From: Trichinella spiralis
Taxonomy: Eukaryota; Nematoda; Enoplea; Trichinellida; Trichinellidae
Direction: 5' to 3'
NCBI GenBank assembly: GCA_000181795.3
Contig: CM012955.1
Coordinates: 11,544,832 to 11,601,962, forward strand
Length of the DNA stretch: 57,131 nt
The translations under genes and the position numbers were made by a program. This document shows positions 34,201 to 45,375 of this stretch, piece after piece. Position 1 is the stretch's first letter. Each line of letters begins with the position of its first letter. Below the pieces are notes generated by a model. That model was not told the origin of the DNA. It was given only the letters and a program-made list of their open reading frames with translations, and searched no databases.

Positions 34201-35278
34201 AATTTGAAAAACTACCTCAAAAAACTTGTAAAAGTAAGTAATTTAAAATTTCAATTCACTTTACACTGGGATGATACTATTCAATATTCAGGGAAAGCAC
34301 TCATCGTTGTCATGCACCATTCGAAACCGTCTGAACCCATTAAGCACCGATGATATATCATTTTCGAGTAATAAAACTCCGTATCGCATATCTAATTGGA
34401 GACCTTTATTTTATGGTCATCAAATTGCTCTTGGAATGCAGCACTTGGCCGCTCAGGGTCTTGTGCATCGCGATCTTGCTGCCAGAAATATATTAGTTGC
34501 AGATGGTAAAGCGTTATTGCCTTTTTCATCCCTTTTTAATGCCACTGATTGCGGTGCAGAATTTTCGAACATTTTGACACAGAAGAATTGGATCACTTCA
34601 ACCGCAATTTAATACAATAATTAATTTGAAAATGAGACGTCAAAATTTTATACAGTTAATTGAATGCATGCATTTTGAACAAAAATACTTAGCAGTCGAT
34701 TGTACAGAATTAATTGACAGCCAATTGTGTTATAATTCTGATTTTATTTTATTCGAATTCGATATTTTACAGTTGTTGCAATCATGTTATATAATTTAGA
34801 TGGAAGACAAGTGAAAGTATCCGATTTTGGATTAAGCCGAACGGGAGGCAATTACCAACAGCTATTTGGAGCTCGTCTGCCGGTAAAATGGATGGCACCA
34901 GAATCAATTTTCAATTACTTTTTTTCAACCAAAAGTGACGTATGGTCTTTCGGCGTTGTACTGTGGGAAATTGCTAAATTTGGTGATGATCCATATCCAG
35001 GCATAGAATTGCCTCAATTATTGGACCTGTTGAAAAGTGGATATCACATGCCTCAACCGGATGGATGTGATACTGCTCTGTCTGTGATTTGAATGTTTGC
35101 AGTTGTTCTTTTATTTTTTTAATTAATTTGTTCAATTAAATTCAGATACAAGCTGATGGTGAAATGTTGGAACAAAGATGCCGACTTGAGACCAACTTTT
35201 TCTGATATTCGTATTCAACTGGAATTGCAGCTTCATTTGAAAGCAGCTGGCTTTGGTTGTCCAATGGAACAACAGTAA
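31237..35278 (+). CDS. receptor tyrosine kinase with FN3 ectodomain, Torso-like
   Basis: Sixteen exons give 824 residues: 31237-31344, 31405-31434, 31490-31562, 31602-31816, 31884-32013, 32073-32177, 32247-32314, 32520-32691, 32773-32966, 33026-33148, 33495-33662, 33738-33978, 34013-34233, 34292-34505, 34800-35079, 35146-35278. A hydrophobic leader is followed by a Cys-rich start (LCFSGC, WCEESC), fibronectin type III-like repeats with VSWKPP and ISWKP, and a TM helix near 421-440. The kinase has GEGTFGCVY, VAVK (Lys538), HRDLAARN (675-682), DFG (696-698) and WMAPES, so it looks active. A kinase insert of about 35 residues marks a split kinase of the Torso/FGFR/RET class. Exons 1-3 are the least certain part. 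Intron 4 has a GC donor and intron 12 is only 34 bases. The frame ends at TAA 35276, inside a donor-like CA|GTAAGA, so an alternative tail is possible. Confidence 0.85.
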
Positions 35279-36399
35279 GAAAGTAAGAAAGTTCTATTCA
35301 CATTACTGATTATTATTATTATTATTATTGTTGTTCTTGTTGTTGTTACGCTTCAACTTGAATTAATTCCATTTAAAAAATTACAAATATTTCTCCATTA
35401 TTCTTCATATGACAATGCAAATTATAAAGGATGGTATTAAATTTAAAAATTGATGATAAACTGTCTTCAAGCATAATGGTTTAATATAAAGAATGTACAA
35501 AAAAATATCAGCAGAAATGTCACAAAAGAGACTAACTACTTGCGCAAAGTATGGCAGAGAAGAAAAATTGCTGTCAGTTGTGCACAAAACGAGCTCAAGA
35601 TTCAACAACAGATAAGAGAACAATTTGTTGCAAGTTGGCGTAAACGACATATCAACAAGGAAAAGCTTAGGCCGTTCGTTCCACGCGTTGATTATTCGTA
35701 GACGAACAGCAGAGTGGTTCAGTTGATACGATTTGATGAAATTTTATGCATTCGATTGCTGAAATTTGAAACATTATCATTGGGACTGATGAGCATGATA
35801 CTTGAGAACTAGATTCAGACGGTGAACTTCCATTTTAATGCAAAAGATTGCAATGACAGCTGAAATGCGCCGCTCACAAAAGAAATCAGATCAGCAGTTA
35901 ATAAGAAATATTTATGAACATGTCAGATTTGTTTGTCATTTCTGAACTACAGTTAACTTCCCCGCTGAAAAAGTGATTATAAAAGATTGCTCTTGATAAT
36001 CTTTTTTGTAATACAGTATGTATTACGTAAGCAAATTTTCATCTAATCTTTTTGAAAGTAAATGATTTCAAAATGGTTTACCCAAGAAGTAATTCCATTT
36101 CTTCTTATTTGCACACATTGTTCCCATCACGTAATACATTTAGTTTGACGAGACATCCCCTCTAATTGATTTCTTTTCTTAATTTAGAAATTTCGGGTGG
36201 TCACTTGTATTTTGTTGCTGAAAAACAACTTCATAAAAATAAGAAATATTTATGCACAATATTTTATTCACAGTGAAAATACAAAAATCAGAGATACAAG
36301 TATAATATTATAATTGAGCAATAAACCAATATAGCACTTGATTGTTAACCGCAAGTGCCATTTGACAGGCTGAAGCTTCACTTAACACTTGCAGTAAAC
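35279..36399. other. 3' flank of the receptor kinase gene
   Basis: AT-rich DNA with a short ATT/TTG microsatellite near 35307-35346. No coding character was seen. Confidence 0.45.
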
Positions 36400-38200
36400 A
36401 AACCATCGTTCACCAGAGATGTGGGACTTTAGATGTGGGACATGTGGGATGGAGACATTCTGTATTTGCTATTTCTCGGCATCATATCTTGTTTGCCACT
36501 GGTGTATACGTCTCCACGTTCCACGTAACGACCAAACGCTGCTTCAATGCAGAAAATCGATGATTTCGTTCTTTCAACATTCCTTCAGTGTGTGTTCATC
36601 TTGTTTGGCATACAATACACGCGGGCGGAATATTTATGCTTCTTTCCATTTCTGCACTTAACTTCAGCTTGGCATCTTGAAGCTGAGAAAGGGGTGCTGT
36701 ATGTGCGATGCGCCACATCTTAAGGACTTTTGATGTTCATTGGTTCCCAGCAACCATCTTCATCGGAAAATACCAAGCATTCACTCTCTCTCTCTCTCTT
36801 CGATATTTCATTGCATCACATCTTGGTATGCTGTTTTGTGAATTTTCTTTCCTCTTTACTGTCAGGTTCAGCCTTCAACTTTCGCTTCAGTTGAACTTGG
36901 GACTGATTTATTGTTATTCTTTGATATGAACAACATCACATAACGCTTCGTCGATATGCCTCTTCCATGATAGGTCTGATGTCTGATGGAGAGAATTGCT
37001 TCAACAAAGCAACGAGTTCAGCCTTCGTCAGTGTGTTTACCACTGGCAGCGCATTCGAGCACACTGACAGCACACAATCGCTCCGCTGCTATTTATTGCC
37101 ACAGTGCTCAGCTTTTATTCACAACTGGCCAATCATAGGTTTTGACAAATCAAATTCCGCTTTGACAAGCATTTCCTGGAATTGCCGTTGAAAACGATTG
37201 CATCATTTTATTGATTACCACCAGTTGTTCAGCTTGAAATGACCTTGGAAAAATTATTGATTTTCTTACAGCTACAACGCTGAAGAAGAAGCGATCCACA
37301 GGCCCGCTAGTTGAATCGCGTTCGAGCATTTCCATTTTGCTGTTATGTAGATAGATAGCAGCCTCGTCATCGACCAGTTTTAGTATTTTCCAGCCCTTGC
37401 TTATTATGTTGAAGCTCGAGCAGATATTGATTTTCTTCGTTAGCTGACATTTCCGCTGTGACTGGAACGGCCGTAGCGACACTCGTAAAGCGTTAAGCGG
37501 CGCTTGCTGCACCCCATTTGTTTTCTAACATATTTTCGAAGCTTTCGGACCCAATGTCACAGGTCGGATAGTGTTCAAAAACAAGATTAGCAAGAACGTC
37601 GAATCCACACTGAAATCATGTGACAATGATAAGCTTGTCGAAAGCAGTGTGTAGGTTGGCGTTTTATCCGCTGGTTGAATTGAGCATTGGAAACGATTCT
37701 GCTGGCTATGTATACCATTCGATTTCGACTTTCTTCCATTTTCCTGTTCTTTCTCATAACACACAATAATTCAGATAAGATTTATGTTCTGGTAGAAATT
37801 TTCACGCTGCAATCTGGTTGCTGCATGTAGTTGGTAACAGCGATAACTTGAAGAAAAATTTGACGTAAAATTCAACTCTAGGACGCGAAGCCATATTAGT
37901 TGCTCTGGTAATCAAAACTGTTCATCGGTATACCACCATTCAGATTAGATCGAAAGGATGTCCTCCTTTCTGCCAAGCACTGATTCGTAATGGTTCGGCG
38001 GTATTCACATAGTCAAACGCATATTCTAGGACGAAAATTCTGCCTGATTTTCTGATTGAATGCCTGTCCTTTTTCCAGTATATTCATTTTAGTTTTCTGT
38101 CGTAGCATTTTCAAAACTCAGGCTGAGAATGAGATGATTTTTTCATGCTCACCATTTCTACTTACTGTACTTATGTGCTACCGTATTGTATTGTCAAGTT
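36400..38200 (-). repeat. GC-elevated decayed sequence containing a dispersed repeat
   Basis: This block is less AT-rich than its surroundings and shows broken coding-like frames on the minus strand, mainly 37150-37764, without any recognised domain. Its minus-strand segment at 38200-38000 aligns over about 200 bases with plus-strand 55262-55490, including TACTGGAAAAA and CAATCAGAAAATCAGGC. The whole block is best read as an old interspersed repeat or dead gene of unknown family. The outer limits are approximate. Confidence 0.45.
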
Positions 38201-39435
38201 CAAATGTTTATTGTTGGTTTGCAGATACTGTTGTGATTGTTATTGTTTAAAACAGGAAAAGTGATGGTCGAAGTTGAATATGAAAAAAATAATGTAACTT
38301 GCAAAGCAACAATAAATGAATGAATGAATGGATGAATATTTACTTCTTTATTATGGAAAATGTGTGATACTCTCTCTGATTGTAGCGTTAAGTTTTCAAT
38401 TTTACTGAAAAACATTCTGTGAATTTGTGAAAATTTTTGAATTTTACGTTATCAAATGAGTAGTGAGAAGTCGAGATAACTTTTTATTTCACTTTCACAA
38501 AAAGCATTTCGCTTCGAATGTCTATCTGTCAGTTTTTTGTTTTCGAAAAGCAGCCCCGCTGAAAGCTGCACTGAAGCTATTCATTTTTGATTGATGGTGG
38601 TTTCGAAAGAACGATGTCACTTAGAAAAAGCTTTTTAGAAATGACAGCAACTGGTTTGTTCCTTTCAGCAATAATAATATGCCTGATGCTTTTTTCTTGT
38701 TCGTCAGGTTGCATGGTTGTTTGTTGAAGTGAAAAAGAGGATATTTTAATAAATTAGTGAGTGCTTTTGATTGACAATTCATTCGTTCTGGTGGAGTTTC
38801 GAAGTACTTTGACATCGTGAAATGAAATGTGAACATTGACGAATGAGAAAAAGTGAAATTTGAACGAAAAAGAGCCTCTGAAATTGAAATGTTCAAAATA
38901 AGCTGACAAAATGTGATTTTCTTTTTTTTCAGTTCAGCTTATTCTTAAATTTTAAACAGTTTAAAAAATTCACTGCTAAATGTGCTTGGTTTGGTGAAAT
39001 GGTAGTAGAGAAATATTCGACTTTCTTCGCTGACGCTCTGGTGAAAAGATTTTTGTCAAGCAATTATGCTGCATGGTGTTTATTCAATAAAATTTACTTA
39101 AAATGAGGCGCACAAGAACGTCGTCGTAATTGTACAGATAGATGCACAAATACACAGATGATGCACACGTGTACGTGTACGTGTAAATATTGCTTGCTTT
39201 TTGGAGAAAAGCATTCGTCTAGGAAATGTTTGAAAAAAAAGTAAAATATTTTTTTTCGATTATTTATGAATGTTGGTTGTCAGAGCAGGCAGAAGTTGAA
39301 GTATTTTTGTTTTTGACTAGCAGTAAAAATAGAAAGCAATAAGAAGAAGGCGAAGAAAATTGACTCAAAACGAATAACAAACATGGCAACTGAAGTTCAA
39401 GTGGAGGAGAAATGGAAAATAAATGAATGAATTGC
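38201..39435. other. convergent intergenic region, no gene seen
   Basis: AT-rich DNA downstream of both the receptor kinase and the Tamalin-like gene. A short GTACGTGTACGTGTA repeat lies near 39170-39184. A minus-strand poly(A) hexamer candidate (TTTATT) lies near 39079. Confidence 0.45.
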
Positions 39436-41896
39436 TTACAGATGGGTGCTTTCTTCGGAATTTTCTGAAGAAATGTCAACCGAAGCGTTGGAATAGTAAG
39501 AAGCACGTTCCGAGCTCCACTTCGGATGAAAGTCCAAGCAGAGACTGGGCGACTGTTCCGTGTAAGAGGATCCAAAGTCGACAGTGCAGCATTGGCTTTC
39601 GGTGCTGCTCGGCTGACGGTCACTTCCACGTCTCACGAAGGAAGAAGAACCCTCGTCACTGGATGCTTCGGTAGAGAAGCCGCGCATCTGGGATGTAGAA
39701 AACGGCAACCGCTTGACCGAGTCGAACGTTGGACAGCTGTCTTTGAAAAATTCCAAAATCTGATCGTCCGTCAACGGAGGCAGTTTTCTCAACAGGCGCA
39801 TCTCTTGAGTTTCGAGTACTTTCAGTTCGAATTCTTTGTCTGCCAGCAGGTTCAACAATTTTATCGACCTGCTGCACAGGTCGATCTTGTGGACGTGGTT
39901 GCCGAAAAGCACCGCCATGCGAACCGATTTGCTGTTGTTTATTTGAGCAACCAATTCGTGATGGGAGAAATTTCTCACATCGACCCCGTTCACAGCCAAT
40001 ATCACATCTCCTATAATGAAATATTTGAATAAGGAAAGCAAAATACAGAGAATTGGATCGACAATTTCAAAATCTTTCGCTTTGCACCTGATCGCAGACC
40101 CGCATCAAATGCCGGACTATCCAAAGCTACATGATCGACATAGGTTATACTTTCTACAGTATTGTACTTCAATCGTTCGAATACATAGGACTAAAAATTG
40201 TCACAACATTTCGACAAATCTTGTACAATATATATATATATATATATATATTGTAATTTTTTACTTGCACCGTAAAGCCGAATTTGCCTTTACGTCGTTT
40301 CGGTATGACAACAGTGCGTCGAACTTTCGAAGCCAGTGAACCTGCTCTTATCTGACGTTCCTGTTCCAAAGCTCGCAGTACGTCCTACAACAGTGAATCA
40401 CCTTTTTGTTTTTTGCTTTTCAATTTAACACGTCATCATGATAGCATTGTCAAAAGCTGGATGGAAATCAATTTCATTTTGCTGTTCAACAATTGAAATT
40501 ACAATCTATAGAAAGCTGTAGAAAATTGTCCCACTAGCAACTTTTCCCTGTTTATTCAGTTGAATGCATATCAGTGTAAAATAAATATAAAACAATTATA
40601 ACAAAATAATGCTGAAATTAATTTCAATCAAATTTAAAGAAAAATTATTATTACAATATACAGTATGTAAACAATCGATCGTGATCATCATCATTGTACA
40701 TTGTTGTTCGATAACGATAAATGATACTTTGGAAAATTGAAATAGAATACAACTTTGATAGAGAAGAAGAAAACAAATTTTTTTTTCTGACAACAAATCA
40801 AGCAAATGAAATTATTTTCAAATTATGATCAATGAAAAATTGGAAAACAAATATGGAAATTCAACAATCAAATGTTGTTAAAGAACAAAATAGAACAAAA
40901 CGGGCATATGCATATTTGATTTGATTTGATTTGATTGGTCGTATGAAATGAAAAATAAACAAACCTAAAGCGCCAAGCTAAAGAAGAACAATAGAAATAA
41001 TAAGCAGAAAAACTTTATAAGGAAAAATTTATCAGCACCACCACCACCATAGAACTCAAGTTCTCAAAAGGGATATATAATTGAATAGATTAAGAAAAAG
41101 AAGAATAAAATCATGAACACTGATGTTTACCAAATTTTGAAAATTAATTTTCAAATATTCTTCCGCCTGCCACTGGAATGTTACGTGTGTAATAGAGCAA
41201 AGCGTACAATGATGACATTAAATGTTGCATTTCAACAAATGAAATGAAAATCATTCTGTGATACAAACAATTACATGTACATGTATATATAGTGAGCGAA
41301 TGGTGGAAAAAAAAATTAGTCATGACCTTTCTTCAAATCAACACAACACGCCCGTTATAATGGTTTTGATTGATTGTATCCAATGATTCATTGGATTGCG
41401 AACAATCGACCGCTATTACAAAGTGAAATACTGCAAAACTAGCCACTGTTTAATAGTAATTGATAATTTTAAGTTGTACCAGTTTGTTGATAACAACAAC
41501 AAGAATTGCTATTGTGATTATGATTATGATTACAGGGAATAATAAATATTATAATTTGAAAAAAAGAAAATAAACAGCAGTTTCAAAAAACAAATTAATA
41601 ATGTCAATTTAAACTTCAGTACAGAACAAGCCGCTTACTTGAACATGCTCGTTGGTTTCAGGCAGACATCTGGAAAAGTCAGGCTTGGCATATCCGAGCA
41701 GAAAATTATCCGAACGACACATGGTGAACGTGAAGGGTCGTTGGACGACACGTTGGCGCCATTTACGAAAGGACGACGAATTGGAGGCAGCGCGGAGCAA
41801 TTTCAACGGTCTGGGTAAAGAATTGGAACCCCACCTGGAATATCCCTTCCGGCAGTTGTCACCATTCCGCTCTTCTTCACCACTCGAATTCATCAT
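39436..41896 (-). CDS. PDZ scaffold, Tamalin(GRASP)/CYTIP-like
   Basis: Four exons, 41896-41639, 40384-40265, 40190-40088 and 40010-39436, give 351 residues. An in-frame stop directly before the ATG pair fixes the start. The PDZ domain begins at RRTVVIPKRRKGKFGFTVQ and continues through VDHVALDSPAFDAGLRSGD and VILAVNGVDVRNFSHHELV. A leucine-rich helix follows (SIKLLNLLADKEFELKVLE), then a long Ser-rich tail. This order matches Tamalin and CYTIP, adaptors that link group I mGluRs or integrin regulators to cytohesin-type ARF exchange factors. The last residues EESTHL form a class I PDZ ligand (Thr at -2, Leu at 0), like the C-terminal self-ligand of Tamalin. The N-terminal 86 residues are basic and unrecognised. 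Intron 1 is 1.25 kb. Confidence 0.85.
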
Positions 41897-44800
41897 TCAC
41901 TCGTCCATGCCTGCAAAACAACGTCACCGAATCAGCGCAAACAAACAAACAAACAAACAAACAAAATTATTTATTTTTTCGTTGTTGCATTTTCATTTGC
42001 ACAATTTTTACGTTGAAAAAATAAATGAACGCATAGGCTTGTTGACGACGAGCAGTAGTTTTGCTTCGAGCTTTTCATATATACGACGCGAAATAAGCTC
42101 GTTCTGGCTGCTTGTTGTTGTTCGAAATGTGCAAGATGAGGTGAAATGATGCGTTTGATTGGTGCGCATACTTGCAAAATAGAAACTGTCACTTTTGCAT
42201 CTTCAATCATCATCATGATCGTTGAAGAAGAAAGATATGGAATTCAAAACAACCAAGCATACAAGTAGATGCTTTAGCATAATAATGCTGTAACGTTACA
42301 CAATGGAAATGTTCGTGGTAGTGGAAAAATAACGAAAATATTATGCAAACAAACGCGTTGGAAAATTTCGATAATATTCCACAAGTCTGTGGCGCTTCAG
42401 CGATGCATTTCAAAGCGTGAAGTCACACAATTTCACCTCTGACGTCATGGAAGCAGACGAACGTTAGCAAACGAAAATGGGTTGCAATGAGCCAGTTTTT
42501 CGATGCAAAAATTATCCACACATCTTCTGGCTACTCAATGGGAAATTACTGTCCACAGCAGAAGCGCGAAGCATCAACCAAAAGCCCATAAATTACGACA
42601 TAAATCAAAATAATCGACGCCGGTAGATGCATGCTATTCAAAATCCAAATCGTCCTATTTCAACACTTTGGCTATACATTCTGGACAAGCAATTTATTAT
42701 TATTTTTATTTTTCTATACGCTTCCAGTGGACGACAAACAACACAGTATTCCTGAAAAAATTTTACACAAATACCATCGACAATAAATCGACATGTCGTC
42801 ATTAGACGAAAAATTCAATTACAAGCTTGCTTCAAACAACGCTTAAATCAACACCAATAGCCAACGAACAGACAACATGGAAAATGTTCATTTTGCAAAT
42901 TGAAAAAACCTTCTTTGCCGTTCACTGAATTTTCCAATCCACCTCTACCTATCAATTGTACAGTGCAAAATCGAACTGCAACATCTGAAAACTTAATTCA
43001 ATAATCCGGGAAACTTTTCACATTACACAATTATACTTTCAATGGGCAAATGGATTGCATAAAAAAATACGAAACTACAACACGCGATCAATGCTAACTG
43101 AATATAGAAAAATGTATATTCGAATTGAAATTTCAATAATTGAAAAAATTTCAACACCAATTCAATCGAACACCCGCAATAATAATCTATTTTGAAAATT
43201 TTTTTTTTAATTTTCCACCAATCATTTCAATCCCCGAATTATCATCGTCGCGCGCGATTTGCACATTCATACACGCATACAGATAATAAAGTTAATCACG
43301 TTTATTCAAATTTTTTTTTCAAAAAAATATAATTTAATGTTAAATTTCTTTTATTTTTATTTTTTTCAATTATAATTGAAGAAAAATAAATTGAAACAAA
43401 TGATTTTTTTTCTTTACAACCAAGCGGACACAATTTTACTTGACTGCTTTGATTTTTTTTAATTGTGTTGCTTTCACTTTAAGAAAACGCTGGTAAAAAT
43501 TATAAAATTATTTTCTGTGGTAAAATTCTTATTTAAATTCAATAAATTCATTGTGACGACGCATATGATATTACCTAATTGCACATTTTACTGTAATTAC
43601 CGTCTGTAGATCATTTTTGGATAACTGATTTTGTTGAACTGTGCTGTCGTAGTGGTGTGCGCTTTGAAATTTCCGAGTCAAGTAGTGTTTCGTCTTCATT
43701 CTTTGCTAAGGAAAGTGCTTCTGCCTAGTTTCGTGTTATTGTTTTGTTTTCGTGATACTGAGTTGCATGTTCATTTAGAATTGCATTAAACTCATCTCTT
43801 CCATTGTCACTAGTACAGCTGAATAATGTATTATATTTACTTTTATTTAAAATACGGTAATTACTGTTATGGAACTCTGCAAATGAACAATTCTTTCTGT
43901 TTTGTTGAAAGTACGAGCTCATTTACTTTTATTTCTACTTCTGATTTCGCTCTTATAAATACAGACGTGTTTAAGCTTTGAAAAGATTTATTTTTAATTA
44001 GCATATGAAAAATTACATCTCATCACCTTTATTGCAACTAATTTCTACTTACTATATTATTATCTCTGATGTAGTATTACAAGTTAGTACTTCTAATTAT
44101 ACTTGAACAGTTTTTCTTAAAAAATATGTAGCTTTAAAAATAGATTGTATTTTTATTCAGTAGTAACATCAGGTTATGAGAATGTATATACATAGTATAA
44201 TCTGCTGGTTCATTTCAATGCAGAAATTATTGTTTTCCTTCTGTTATTTTGAAAGTTCAAAAATTAGCTAGATGGCTTAGAAAAAAATGTTCATCTTTTA
44301 AGAACAGATTTTACTAAGTAGTACAGTTTATTTTAATGCAGTATCGGGTAATTGATTTGTAACTTTTCGTAACCAAGATTGTTGATTTTTGTATTTCATT
44401 TAAACCTTACTGTATTTTATTTGTCGTGTTATTTTTTTTTCCGCTGACGTCTTTAATTTTTCTATTCTGCTGCATTATTTTTTGAAACTGTTTTGCATTT
44501 TAAATATAAAATTTTACGTATGATAACAATACAGAAGTTTATAGACATGTATAAGAAACTTCCTTACGCTATTTGTTTATTTTTTAAATATTCGATTGAG
44601 TGAATTGAAATTTTCAATTCATCAATTGAAATTCATGCTATGTTGCTACTGTATTTAATTATCACTAATGAAATATATTTAATGATAACTTTTATTATTT
44701 TAATCTTGTTCTGTTTATTTGATCTTCATGTATTAATTTGTTATCTTTCAAAGATGTCTTATAATTGAAATTTTTAAAGAGGTTCATTTATTATTTTTAC

Positions 44801-45375
44801 CATGAAATGGTATTGTGTTTTTTCAATTTATGTGTATATTTTGATATTTATGTTTTTTCTTAAATTTTATAGTAACACCTTTGGTGTAGTTATGTATATT
44901 ACTTCTGATCTGGGGGCAGATAATAATTTTTTCGAGCATGAAATATTCGTCTTTATTTAAAAAATCGTTAAAATAATTTTTTGTTTATTATCATTTCTAG
45001 AATTGAAAATTTTTTTGAAATTAACTAATAAAATGATTAAGTTCGGAACTTATTAACAAGAGTAAACAGAATTTAGTGCAGTTCAATTTTTTCTGTACAA
45101 TCTCATATGGTAAATTAAAACAAATTTTGCATTTTATTTAACTGATAATTGAAATCCTTGACAGCGTTGAGTTTTTAGTTCTTACACTGATTTATTTCTT
45201 TTTATATTTTTCACTTGCTTTTGCTTTACATCTGCACATCTGCGTGTTATCATTGGTGAAATGTTATAAACTGATAGATGCATTTTTGACTAACATGAAA
45301 CTTTTCACCGAAATAGGTCCTTTCTTTCAGCTTCAGTTTTCCTTTTATGGTGATTTTTGGTTTGCACTTTTAGCC
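41897..45375. other. long divergent intergenic region, no gene seen
   Basis: About 3.5 kb of AT-rich DNA between the start of the Tamalin-like gene and the start of the candidate eIF4E-binding gene. It contains a short (AAAC)n tract at about 41938-41963. It must contain both promoters. No RNA gene, transposon or coding exon was recognised. Confidence 0.5.

Noticed and set aside
35405-35650. 81-residue minus-strand ORF downstream of the receptor kinase
   Set aside because: Hydrophobic low-complexity translation of AT-rich DNA without splice partners or homology.
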